Source of the DNA: Roseiarcus sp963805295 | GTDB taxonomy: Bacteria > Pseudomonadota > Alphaproteobacteria > Rhizobiales > Beijerinckiaceae | Reading direction: 5' to 3' | NCBI GenBank assembly: GCA_963805295.1 | Contig: CAWDTW010000091.1 | Coordinates: 62,001 to 126,000 of the forward strand | DNA: 64,000 nt | Shown: piece by piece, positions 36,154-44,966 of the stretch | Position numbering within the stretch: the stretch's first letter is position 1 | How the letters are laid out: every line of letters starts with the position of its first letter | Notes under the pieces: model-generated | What the model saw: only the letters and a program-made list of their open reading frames with translations | Database searches by the model: none | Told to the model about the DNA's origin: nothing | Position numbers and translations under genes: made by a program

Positions 36154-36991
36154 ATGACAGCGAGTTCACCACACGATAGGCCCAGCGGTATCCTCGCGCC
36201 TCAAATGCCGAGACGAGCCTGTCCATTGCGCTTCCGCGATCGAGGCGCAGCATGAACGAGACGTTTTCGAGCAGCACCCAATTCGGCCGGCTGCTGTCGA
36301 TCAATCGGAAAACTTGCCCGACCAGCCCGGATTTTTCGCCGTCGATTCCGGCCGTCTTTCCAGCCTGGCTCAGGTCCTGACAAGGAAAGCCCGCTGTCAG
36401 CAAGTCGATCGTCGGAAGCGAAATCAGCCGAGTGACATCGCCCGCATTCGGGATGCCCGCAAAACGGGCCGCGAGCACAGCGGCAGCGGGCGCCCAATTC
36501 TCTGAAAACAAAACGTTTTCGTGCCCAGCCGCATGGAGGCCGAGCTCGAGCCCTCCTATCCCGGTGAAAAGCCCCGCAACCCGCATCTGCCGCCCTCGAG
36601 GCCTTCAGTGTTCCCGAATCGTTCAGGGTTGGCAAGATAATCCATGACGCGTCCAATGGAAAATCAATGCCCAGAAAAGGCGTGCAAATGGGTCGTTTCA
36701 CTCGATCCCTACCATGAGGTCCGCTTCTGGCGCGGCAAAGGCGAACCAAAGAGGGGTTTAATAACGCGTAAACGAAATTCCAGGACGATCTCGCCGACCA
36801 GCACAGGAAGCTTGGCATTCCGGTCTGGTCCGGTCTGGAAATTCGGCAAGGGCGGCGCGAAAGCGCCGCCGCCTGCACGATGAATTCCCGTCCGACCGTC
36901 AATGGCAATAGTTTGTCGCACCTGCAAAGTCCGTCCTATTAAGAATCGGACGGCAAGACGGGCATCCGGGAACTTTGAAATTCACCAAAGC

Positions 36992-37140
36992 AGCGCTACT
37001 CCCTCACTCATCCCCTCATTTTTCACCGTATGCTGAAAATTGCAATGAAATCAGTATGTTAATGGTTATCTGTGACATTTATCTAACTTATTGATTTCAT
37101 TGACGAAAATCGAAATGAGGGGATTCTTGAGCGCTACTCC
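36992..37140. repeat. AT-rich mini-element bounded by direct repeats AGCGCTACTCC
   Basis: AGCGCTACTCC occurs at 36992-37002 and 37130-37140. Just inside, CCCCTCATTT (37012-37021) and AAATGAGGGG (37113-37122) form a perfect 10-bp inverted repeat. The interior is strikingly AT-rich for this genome. The layout resembles a miniature mobile element with a target duplication. The rest of the 36587-37149 gap shows no supported gene. Confidence 0.5.
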
Positions 37141-37149
37141 TTACAAAGT

Positions 37150-38050
37150 TTATATGTTGATCGCTCTATCCCAACATTCGAGCAGTACGCGAGCAAAGTC
37201 GTCGCTGCGAACGCCCGCCCGAATATTCTGACCGGTAACTGGAACAATAAGAATATCTTCGCGGCTGCCCCGTAGCATTTCCTTTGTAACAGTTTCCGTA
37301 AAGCCATTCCAGGAAACAAGGAAGCCCACTGTCGCGCGACGGCTTCGGTTTTCGAGTTTCTGCTTGAAAAGGACAAAGTCGTTCTTCCCACACCACCCCG
37401 TCCAGTTTTTACACTCGGCGAGGATCACCGCGCCCTCGCGACGCAGTCGAGGATCGTCGCTGCCGTTCAGAATTGAAATGTCAATTTCCTCCGTCTCGGT
37501 TCTTATGCGGCCAGTTACGGAAAGACCCGGCACTGATGCGAACAGCCTGCTACAGAGCTCCTCGAGAGAGCGGCCTTTCTCGTCCGCCGTCTTGGCGGTC
37601 CCGACAGCGTCGACTAAAGTCTCAACGCTTTGAGAGCCCCACCCTGATAGGCCAGCGGCGATCTCCGCCAAGCGCCGACCGACCTCGTCGGTCGCTTGTC
37701 GCGCAGTCTCCTCAACTTCGCCAGCAATTCGTCGGATCTCGTCATAGGCCCGACGCAGGTTCGTTTCGGCCGTATCGACGCGGAAGATCAACGACACATA
37801 AGCCCCATCGTCGTCATAGTGAGTTATCGCAACATCGCCATGGACACGGTTGCGGAGTTCTACCGCACGCCGGACGAGGTCAAGATATTGCTCGAGCCCA
37901 ATTGATTCATACCAGTACTTGCGCGTCCACGTGTGGTCGGCCTCGCCAAAGACACGAGACCCCTCGCGCCGGAGCGTCCCGCTCCATTCCAGCTGAACGA
38001 CACGGTTGAGCCTCTTGCAAAATTCATCGAACGCGGCGAATTTTCCCTGT
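37150..38050 (-). CDS. Mrr-like restriction endonuclease domain protein, N-terminus truncated by IS
   Basis: The intact part, from about KFAAFDEFCKRLNRVVQLEW, has a helical N-terminal region. A C-terminal PD-(D/E)xK fold of the Mrr type follows: SLEELCSRLFASVPG, ETEEIDISILNGSDD (Asp), GAVILAECKNWTGWCGKND (ExK) and LVSWNGFTETVTKEMLRGSR. Such proteins cleave foreign or methylated DNA, or act in other defence systems. The frame remains open upstream to 38157, but the first about 36 codons lie in the end of the adjoining insertion sequence, so the native start is gone. Confidence 0.7.
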
Positions 38051-38075
38051 GTTTGCGGGGCGGAGCGGCCGGCGC

Positions 38076-39269
38076 TCAGGCTGGCGCGGGCCTGAGCTGC
38101 GTGAGGCGGAGTATTTGATCGACCGCGAGTGCCGCCACGCCGAACACGAGGTGGCATTTGACCTTGATCGCGCCGCGCACGCGCACGGACCGTGCGCCGA
38201 ATTCATCCTTCAGTCGGGCGTTGACGCGTTCGGCCAGGGTGCGAAAATTAAAAATGACGTCGTCCGGATCGGGCATATGGATGAGTTTCATGCGCTCGAC
38301 TTCTTTGGCCCATTCGGCCTTGGCTTCGTGCTGGGCGCGAAAGTTGCGATCGATGATCGGCGCATGGTCGAGCGCCTTGCTGTGGTCATGGATGGCGGCG
38401 GCGTCGTAGGCCGCATCCATTAGATCGTAGAGATAGGAGACGCGGGCGCCGGTCATGGTCATCAAGGGAATGGCGACCTGACTGTCGTGGACGGAAGCCG
38501 AGGTCAGTACGCAGGAGACCGGGATTTGGCCGCAGGCGACATCCAGATGCAGTTTGTAGCCGATCCAGGTTTCCTTGTAGCCCTTGCTGTTCTTCTTGGA
38601 GCCGACATCGCACGCGGTGGGCAGATCGGCGAGCATCTGATCGAGGTTCTGCGTGGTCTGCCGTTCGAGGCGCGTCGGCTCGGGTTTTGGCCGTTCCTCG
38701 TCCTTGCGCGGGCGTCCGCGCTTGCGCGTCGGCTGAGCGCCATCGGGCGGCGGCGGATCCTCCTTTTTGTCGTTCGGCTCCGTCTTGACCGGCTTCTCGC
38801 GCGCCTCGATCTCGGTGGCGTCGCGCGCGATCACGCCGACGATGCGCCCGCCGAGCGAGCGCTCGATCAGCGCCGCGTGCATCTTGTCGGGCAGATCGCC
38901 CTGCGCAAACTCCGCGAAGGCGCGGGAAAAGGTAGCTTCCGATGGCACTTGCGAGCGTCGTTCCCAACCGAGAATGCGACGCAGCGACTTGTCGACATCG
39001 AGGCGCTCGATCAGAGCGGTGGTGGTAGGAACGCCCAGCACCGCCTTGGCGACGAAAGCCCTGGCGAGGGCGCGGCGATCGTCAGGCGGGCGGCCGGCGC
39101 CTCGGGGCGGTTCGGGAACGAAGGCCTCGAGGCCGATCACGTCGAGGGTCGTGACGAGCCGCCCGAGCGCTTCGGTCATCGGGTCGACTTCCTCGCGAAG
39201 CCAAGGAAACAGATAGCCCTGGATGTGGTTCCAGCGCGCTTTCATAGCGTCGAGAGGATCGTCGGTCAT
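38076..39269 (-). CDS. DDE transposase of an IS5/IS1182-like element
   Basis: The 397-residue protein has an N-terminal InsH/DUF772-type domain (VAKAVLGVPTTTALIERLDV, SEATFSRAFAEFAQGDLPDK), IVGVIARDATEIEAREKP (first Asp) and a basic Pro-rich insert (TRKRGRPRKDEERPKPEPTR). The remainder includes YLYDLMDAAYDAAAIHDHSK (second Asp) and TLAERVNARLKDEFGARSVR (Glu). The IS spans roughly 38050-39290, but I cannot define its inverted ends. It truncates the Mrr-like gene. Family assignment below the DDE level is tentative. Confidence 0.75.
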   Translation of the reverse strand: MTDDPLDAMKARWNHIQGYLFPWLREEVDPMTEALGRLVTTLDVIGLEAFVPEPPRGAGRPPDDRRALARAFVAKAVLGVPTTTALIERLDVDKSLRRILGWERRSQVPSEATFSRAFAEFAQGDLPDKMHAALIERSLGGRIVGVIARDATEIEAREKPVKTEPNDKKEDPPPPDGAQPTRKRGRPRKDEERPKPEPTRLERQTTQNLDQMLADLPTACDVGSKKNSKGYKETWIGYKLHLDVACGQIPVSCVLTSASVHDSQVAIPLMTMTGARVSYLYDLMDAAYDAAAIHDHSKALDHAPIIDRNFRAQHEAKAEWAKEVERMKLIHMPDPDDVIFNFRTLAERVNARLKDEFGARSVRVRGAIKVKCHLVFGVAALAVDQILRLTQLRPAPA

Positions 39270-39509
39270 TGCTGTTGCTAGGGATCAGGACGATAGAATC
39301 GACACTATATAGAAATATTTCTCACAGTAAAGCGGAATATTTTAGAATATTGCCTTGACAACCGTTGGATGGAGTCTAAATATATTGCCTCGATTTGAGA
39401 GGGGTTATGAGAGGCGTTCCAAATAATTTTGCAACTGGCTCCTCAGAAAGACAATCGACGATGCTTCCAGGTCGCGTGAGGATTTGAATTCAATCGAGCC
39501 TCTTCCAGG
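39270..39509. other. AT-rich intergenic region between IS and rnj
   Basis: 39300-39440 is AT-rich with TTGACA at 39355-39360 and TAAATA 16 bases later, a promoter-like pair on the plus strand. A 26-codon frame (ATG 39407, after GAGAGGGG, stop 39485-39487) follows, but it has no known relatives I recognise. It may be remnant DNA of the island or of the 5' region lost from the Mrr-like gene. Confidence 0.35.
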
Positions 39510-41177
39510 CTAAACCTCGACCACCAGCACATGCACGTGCGGCTTCTTGCCCCAGACGCCGTTGACCGAATTGCGCACCGCGCGCTCGATCGCGCTCGAC
39601 AGGAAATCCGGGTCGCGCCGCTTGCCGCGCGGCAGGCCCTCGAAGGTCTCGAAAATCGCCGCGTCGATGATCCCGTCGAGGGCCGCCCCCTCGCCGGTGC
39701 GCTCCGGCAGTCCTGCGATCATGACGTCCGGATCGCCCGCCATCTCGCCTTTCGGCGTCAGCGCCAGCGCGATCGAGACGACGCCAGCGAAGGAGAGTCT
39801 ACGCCGCTGCGCCACGCATTCCTGGTCGGCGGGCAGCAGGATCTCGCCGTCCTTCAGGCGCCGCCCGCGGCCGATCTTGCCGATGGCCGCAACCTCGCCG
39901 GGCGCGAAGCGCACGAGGTCGCCGTCGAAGGCGCGCAAGACCTGCGGCACGCCCTGCGCCTTGGCGAAGGCGGCATGCTCGGTGAGGTGGAGCGCCTCGC
40001 CGTGGGCCGGCACGGCGATCGTCGGCCTGAGCCAGCCGTACATTTTCGCGAGCTCCGCCCGGCGCGGATGGCCGGAGACGTGGACCAGCGCGTTGCGGTC
40101 GGTGATCACCTCGACGCCCCCGGCGAGAAAGGCGTTGACGAGCCTGCCGACCGCCTTCTCGTTGCCGGGGATGGTGCGCGAGGAGAAGATGACGGTGTCG
40201 CCCGGGCTCAGCTCCGCGGTCGGGTGCTCGTCCTCGGCCATGCGCGAAAGCGCCGCGCGAGACTCGCCCTGGCTGCCGGTGGCGAGCGCCAAGATCTTGT
40301 CCCGCGGCAGGCGCTCGAACGCGTCCATGCCGACGAACTGCGGCACACCGTCGAGCATGCCGCATTCGCGCGCGACCGCGACGACGCGCTCCATTGCGCG
40401 CCCCAGAATGCAGACCTGCCGGCCCGCGGCGAGCCCCGCCTCGGCGGCCGAGCGCAGGCGCGCGACGTTGGAGGCGAAGGTCGTGACGACCACCCTGCCC
40501 TTCGCCTTGCGGACGAGGTCCGCGAGCACGGCGGCGACGTCGCGCTCGGACGGGCTTTCGCCCTCGCGCAACACGTTAGTCGAGTTGCAGACGAGCGCGA
40601 GCACGCCCTCGTCGCCGAGCGCCTTGAGCCGCGCCTCGTCCGTCGGAACGCCGATGACCGGGGTTGGATCGATCTTCCAGTCGCCGCTGTGAAGGACGAG
40701 GCCCGCCGGCGTGCGGATGGCGAGCGCCGAGCTTTCCGGGATCGAATGCGCGACCGCGACGAATTCGACGTCGAACGGGCCTACCGCGACCCGCGCGCCC
40801 GACTTGACGATCTTGATGGGAATTTTGGGCGCGCCCGGCTCGCCGAGTCGCCGCGCCTCGGCGAGGCCCGCGGCGAAGGGAGACGCATAGACCTGCGCGC
40901 CGAGGCTCGGCCACAGATCGGCGAGCGCGCCGATGTGGTCTTCGTGCGCGTGGGTGATGATGATTCCGGCAAGGTCCTTCTTCACCTTCGCGATGAAGCC
41001 GACGTCGGGCATGATGAGATCGACGCCGGGCAGGTCGTCGCCCGCGAAGGAGACGCCGAGATCGACCATCAGCCATTTGCGGGCCTTCGCCGGACCGTAG
41101 CCGTAGAGCGCGCAATTCATGCCGATTTCGCCGAGGCCGCCCAAGGCCGCGAACACCAACTCGCCGTCGTCCGTCAT
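39510..41177 (-). CDS. rnj: Ribonuclease J
   Basis: The 555-residue metallo-beta-lactamase/beta-CASP nuclease has IIITHAHEDHIGALADLWPS (zinc ligands), HSGDWKIDPTP, VVVTTFASNVARL, ALATGSQGESRAALSRMAED and VSGHPRRAELAKMYGWLRPT. RNase J matures 16S rRNA 5' ends and degrades mRNA by 5'-exo and endo activity, and is the standard Hyphomicrobiales form. Its ATG directly follows the birA stop, consistent with the nuoN-birA-rnj arrangement common in this order. Confidence 0.95.
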   Translation of the reverse strand: MTDDGELVFAALGGLGEIGMNCALYGYGPAKARKWLMVDLGVSFAGDDLPGVDLIMPDVGFIAKVKKDLAGIIITHAHEDHIGALADLWPSLGAQVYASPFAAGLAEARRLGEPGAPKIPIKIVKSGARVAVGPFDVEFVAVAHSIPESSALAIRTPAGLVLHSGDWKIDPTPVIGVPTDEARLKALGDEGVLALVCNSTNVLREGESPSERDVAAVLADLVRKAKGRVVVTTFASNVARLRSAAEAGLAAGRQVCILGRAMERVVAVARECGMLDGVPQFVGMDAFERLPRDKILALATGSQGESRAALSRMAEDEHPTAELSPGDTVIFSSRTIPGNEKAVGRLVNAFLAGGVEVITDRNALVHVSGHPRRAELAKMYGWLRPTIAVPAHGEALHLTEHAAFAKAQGVPQVLRAFDGDLVRFAPGEVAAIGKIGRGRRLKDGEILLPADQECVAQRRRLSFAGVVSIALALTPKGEMAGDPDVMIAGLPERTGEGAALDGIIDAAIFETFEGLPRGKRRDPDFLSSAIERAVRNSVNGVWGKKPHVHVLVVEV

Positions 41178-41997
41178 TCAGGCCGGGCCTTCCCGCGCAA
41201 GCGAAGCGGACGAAGCCGCCACGGGCGAGCCATCCGACTGAGGCGATATCCAGAGGTCCGCGGTTTCGATCGCCTCGATTCCGCTCTCCCCGCGAAACAG
41301 CAAACGGCCGTCACCGTCAAGCCCCTCGAACGTCCCCTCGCGCCGCCCGCTCCCGTTTTCGATGCGGACCCGCCCGCCGATCCCGGCGGCGTCATCGAGC
41401 CAGGCCGAACGAATGGCGGCAAATCCTTCGCCCGCCCGCCACGCGCCGAGCGCCTCGTCGAAACGGACGATCAGCCTCTCGAAGAGCGCCGTCGAATCGA
41501 TCGCGCCCCCGCCGGCACGCGTCAGAACGGCCGTCGGATAGCCGACGCCCTCGGGCGCGCTGAGGCAATTGACGCCGACGCCGACCACGCAGACGAGGCC
41601 TCTTTCCGGGAGCGACGCGCCCTCGACCAAGAGCCCCGCGCATTTGGCGCCGTCGCAGACGAGATCGTTCGGCCATTTGAGGCGCGCGCCCGCCGCGCCG
41701 AGGTCTTCGGCGGCGCGCGCGAGCGCGACCCCGGCAACGAAACCGAGCTGCGGCGCGATCGCCTGCCGGCATGGATCGATCAGCAAGGCGCTGGCGTAGA
41801 GATTGCCCCTGGGCGAGACCCAGGTCCGTCCGCGCCGGCCCCGGCCGGCGGTCTGCTCCCCGGCGACGACCCACAGCCGCCCCGGATCGCCGGCGACCGC
41901 CTGGCGGCGCGCCTCCGCGTTGGTCGAGTTCGACCGCGTCGAAGCGGGCGACGCGCCAGCCGGCGAGCGCGCTCCGCGTCTCCGGCCGCGCGCTCAA
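41178..41997 (-). CDS. birA: Biotin--[acetyl-CoA-carboxylase] ligase, group I (frameshifted as read)
   Basis: The C-terminal part shows ARLKWPNDLVCDGAKCAGLL, VVGVGVNCL and the biotin-ligase core. The N-terminal frame starts at a TTG overlapping the nuoN stop by 4 bp (SARPETRSALAGWRVARFDA). Deleting one base in GAGTTC (plus strand 41926-41931) restores FDAVDSTNAEARRQAV, including the family's DSTN motif, and continues into AGRGRRGRTWVSPRGNLYAS. The roughly 272-residue product joins biotin to acetyl-CoA carboxylase BCCP. It lacks the regulatory DNA-binding domain. The lesion is likely an artefact, since the gene is essential. Confidence 0.88.
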
Positions 41998-43427
41998 AAC
42001 AGCGTTTGCGCCGCCGCCATCGCCGCGTTGGTCAACAACGAGGGCGCGAACACGAACGCGATGATCAGCACCGCCGCGATCGCCAGCACGACGCGGGCGA
42101 CGGCGCCCGGCCGGTCGAACGCCTTGGCCGGCTCGTCGAAATACATCAGCTTGACGATGCGCAGATAATAATAGGCGGCGACCGCGCTCGCCAGCACGCC
42201 GATGACCGCGAATCCATAGAGACCGGCCTTGATGGCGGCGGCGAACACATAGAATTTCGCGAAGAACCCGGCAAGGGGCGGGACGCCGGCGAGCGAGAAC
42301 ATCATCGTCGCCAGGAAGAACGCCATTGCCGGATCGGTGCGCGCGAGGCCGGCGAGATCGCCGATCGTCTCGACCGCCTTGCCGCCGCGGCGCATCGAGA
42401 GGATGGCGGCGAAGGTCCCGAGCGTCATGACGACATAAATCGCAAGATAGACGATTACGCTCTGAACGCCCTCGACCGTTCCGGCCGCGAGCCCGACCAG
42501 AGCGTAGCCCATGTGGCCGATCGACGAATAGGCCATCAGCCGCTTGAAGTTGGTCTGGCCGATGGCGGCAAAGGCGCCGAGGCCCATCGACGCGATCGAC
42601 ACGAAGGTCAGGATCTGCCGCCAGTCGTTGGTGATGCCCGGGAAGGCGGTGAAGGCCACGCGGACCAGGACCGCCATCGCCGCTACCTTCGGCGCGGTAG
42701 CGAAGAAGGTCGTCACCGGAGTGGGCGCGCCCTCGTACACATCCGGCGTCCACATGTGGAACGGCACCGCAGAGATCTTGTAGGCGAGTCCCGCCAGCAC
42801 GAACACGAGGCCGAACAGCACGCCGATGCTCCGGTGATCATGCACTGCGGCGGCGACGTCGCTGAACGACACCGAGCCCGCATAGCCGTAGATGAGCGAA
42901 GCGCCATAGAGGAGAATGCCCGATGAAAGGGCGCTGAGCACGAAATATTTGAGGCCCGCTTCGGTGGCGCGCAAGTCGTTGCGCCGATAGGCGGCGATCA
43001 CGTAGAGCGCGAGGCTCATCAGCTCGAGGCCGAGATAGAGCGCGATGAAGTCGCCGGCCGAGATCAGCATCAGCATGCCGAGCGTCGACAACAGGATCAG
43101 GACCGGGAATTCGAAGCCGGCGATGCGCTCGCTGCGCATGAACTCGAGCGATAGGAGCAGCGTCACCAGGGAGCCGACCAGCGCCAGTCCGCTCATGAAG
43201 CGGGTGAACGCGTCGTCGGCGAAGGCGCCGTAAAAGGTGATCCCCATCGGCCGATTCTTGGCGACGACAAGAATGAACACGAGCCCGAGGAGCGCCACCG
43301 AGACTTCGGTGACGAGATTGCAGGCGCGCTCTCCTCTCAGTGCGCCGTACAGCACGAGCAGCAGCGTGCCGAGCGCCAGCACCGCCTCGGGCAGGACTAC
43401 CGGAAGAGAGATGGCCGTTACGTGCAT
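41994..43427 (-). CDS. nuoN: NADH-quinone oxidoreductase subunit N
   Basis: The 477-residue antiporter-like membrane subunit shows FPVLILLSTLGMLMLISAGD, FHMWTPDVYEGAPTPVTTFF (the Proton_antipo_M signature) and SSIGHMGYALVGLAAG. With NuoL and NuoM it makes the proton-pumping arm of Complex I. It is the last nuo gene, and its stop overlaps birA. Confidence 0.96.
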   Translation of the reverse strand: MHVTAISLPVVLPEAVLALGTLLLVLYGALRGERACNLVTEVSVALLGLVFILVVAKNRPMGITFYGAFADDAFTRFMSGLALVGSLVTLLLSLEFMRSERIAGFEFPVLILLSTLGMLMLISAGDFIALYLGLELMSLALYVIAAYRRNDLRATEAGLKYFVLSALSSGILLYGASLIYGYAGSVSFSDVAAAVHDHRSIGVLFGLVFVLAGLAYKISAVPFHMWTPDVYEGAPTPVTTFFATAPKVAAMAVLVRVAFTAFPGITNDWRQILTFVSIASMGLGAFAAIGQTNFKRLMAYSSIGHMGYALVGLAAGTVEGVQSVIVYLAIYVVMTLGTFAAILSMRRGGKAVETIGDLAGLARTDPAMAFFLATMMFSLAGVPPLAGFFAKFYVFAAAIKAGLYGFAVIGVLASAVAAYYYLRIVKLMYFDEPAKAFDRPGAVARVVLAIAAVLIIAFVFAPSLLTNAAMAAAQTLF

Positions 43428-43463
43428 GGGTTGCTCGTTCTCAAAAAGGGTCCGGGCTTCTGG

Positions 43464-44966
43464 TCACAGGCCCGCGGTTTTCGTCGCCGTCATCGCGTGC
43501 TCGACGCCCCTGAGGATCGTCTCGATCGAAGCCGAACTCGCGTCGATGACCGGTTGGGGGTGCACTCCGAAGTAGATGACCAGGAGGCCAAGCGGCAGGA
43601 GGGTCGCGATCTCGCGCGGCGCCAGGTCGACGATCGACCTCAGGTTCGCATGCTCGATCACGCCGAAGATGACCCGGCGGTAGAGATAGAGGGCGTAGGC
43701 TGCCGACAGGATGCTGCCGGTGGTGGCGAAGAAGGCGACCCAGGTGTTCGACTGGAACGTGCCGATGAGGGTCAGGAATTCGCCGATGAAGCCCGAGGTG
43801 CCCGGGAGCGCGATATTGGCGAGGGTGAACACCATGAAGGCGACCGCATAGAGCGGCATGCGCTGTACGAGGCCGCCGTAGTCGGCAATCTCGTAAGTAT
43901 GCATGCGGTCGTAGAGGACACCGGCGCAAAGGAAGAGGGCGCCCGAGACGAGACCGTGGCTGATCATCTGATAGACCGCGCCCTGTACCCCTTGCGTGTT
44001 GGCGGCGAAGATGCCCATCGTCACGAAGCCCATATGGGCGACCGACGAATAGGCGACCAGCTTCTTTATGTTGTCCTGCGCTAGCGCGACGAGCGAGGTG
44101 TAAATGATCGCAATCACCGACAGGGCGTAGATGAGCGGGGTGAAGTAGTGCGAGGCGTCGGGGAACATCGGCAGCGAGAAGCGGATGAAGCCGTAGCCGC
44201 CCATCTTGAGGAGAATGGCGGCCAGGATCACCGAACCGGCGGTCGGCGCCTCGACGTGGGCGTCGGGCAGCCAGGTGTGCACCGGCCACATCGGCAACTT
44301 GACCGCGAACGAGGCGAAGAAGGCGAGCCACAGCCAAGTCTGCATCTTCGGCGCGAACGCCGTGTGGAGCAGAACGGTGATGTCGGTCGTGCCCGCCGTC
44401 CAGTACATCGCCATGAGCGCCAGCAGCATCAGCACTGAGCCGGTGAACGTGTAGAGGAAGAACTTGAACGCCGCATAGACGCGGTTTCCGTGGCCCCAGA
44501 TGCCGATGATGAGGAACATCGGGATCAGGCCGCCCTCGAAGAAAAGGTAAAACAGCAGGATGTCCAGCGCGACGAAGACGCCGATCATCAGCGTCTCCAT
44601 CACCAGGAAAGTGATCATGTATTCCTTCACCCGGCTCTGGATCGGGGTCCACGAGGCCACAATGCAGATCGGCATCAGGAAGGTCGTCAGCAGGACGAAG
44701 GGCATCGACACGCCGTCGACGCCGAGCTTGTAGAGAATGACGTGCGAGAACCAATCATGCTCCTCGAGGAGCTGGAAGCCCGGGTCGGCCGGATTGAACC
44801 GCCCCCAGGCGACGAGGCTGAGGACGAAGGTGATGAGCGTTGCGAAGAGCGCGATCCAGCGCGCGTTGCGCTTGGTCGCCTCCGTCTCGCCGGGCAGCAG
44901 GAGGATGAACGCCGCCCCGATGAGCGGCAGGACGAGGAGGCTCGAGAGGATCCAAGAACCGGACAT
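43464..44966 (-). CDS. nuoM: NADH-quinone oxidoreductase subunit M
   Basis: The 500-residue protein has FFEGGLIPMFLIIGIWG (conserved Glu of the antiporter-like subunits), LPMWPVHTWLPDAHVEAPTA, ILLKMGGYGFIRFSLPMFP and VAYSSVAHMGFVTMGIFA. It pumps protons in the membrane arm. Its ATG overlaps the nuoL stop by 1 bp. Confidence 0.97.
   Translation of the reverse strand: MSGSWILSSLLVLPLIGAAFILLLPGETEATKRNARWIALFATLITFVLSLVAWGRFNPADPGFQLLEEHDWFSHVILYKLGVDGVSMPFVLLTTFLMPICIVASWTPIQSRVKEYMITFLVMETLMIGVFVALDILLFYLFFEGGLIPMFLIIGIWGHGNRVYAAFKFFLYTFTGSVLMLLALMAMYWTAGTTDITVLLHTAFAPKMQTWLWLAFFASFAVKLPMWPVHTWLPDAHVEAPTAGSVILAAILLKMGGYGFIRFSLPMFPDASHYFTPLIYALSVIAIIYTSLVALAQDNIKKLVAYSSVAHMGFVTMGIFAANTQGVQGAVYQMISHGLVSGALFLCAGVLYDRMHTYEIADYGGLVQRMPLYAVAFMVFTLANIALPGTSGFIGEFLTLIGTFQSNTWVAFFATTGSILSAAYALYLYRRVIFGVIEHANLRSIVDLAPREIATLLPLGLLVIYFGVHPQPVIDASSASIETILRGVEHAMTATKTAGL

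Larger units (their letters stand above)
33734..36586 (-). pseudogene. DNA (cytosine-5-)-methyltransferase disrupted by IS1380-like insertion
   Basis: The N-terminal part (36586 to 36154) carries motif I (GLFTGIGGLELGLHAAG), motif IV (TAGFPCQDLSQAG, catalytic Cys) and VLLENVSFML (motif VI). The C-terminal part (34479 to 33734) carries motif VIII (VPQRRERVFFLA) and SLVGNAVTKPVAEWIG (motif X). Excising the IS and one copy of the ATGAC duplication joins them in frame as RVVNSLSFVPQRRERV. A second lesion, an apparent extra C near 34356-34359, separates SVTNTALDT from MRDGFYWTEGTRG. The protein would be about 390 residues. As read it is inactive. Confidence 0.88.

Noticed and set aside
39531..42926. 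1131-codon plus-strand open frame
   Set aside because: It is the complement of rnj, birA and nuoN. Arg/Asp/His-rich composition without motifs is typical of a GC-rich shadow frame.
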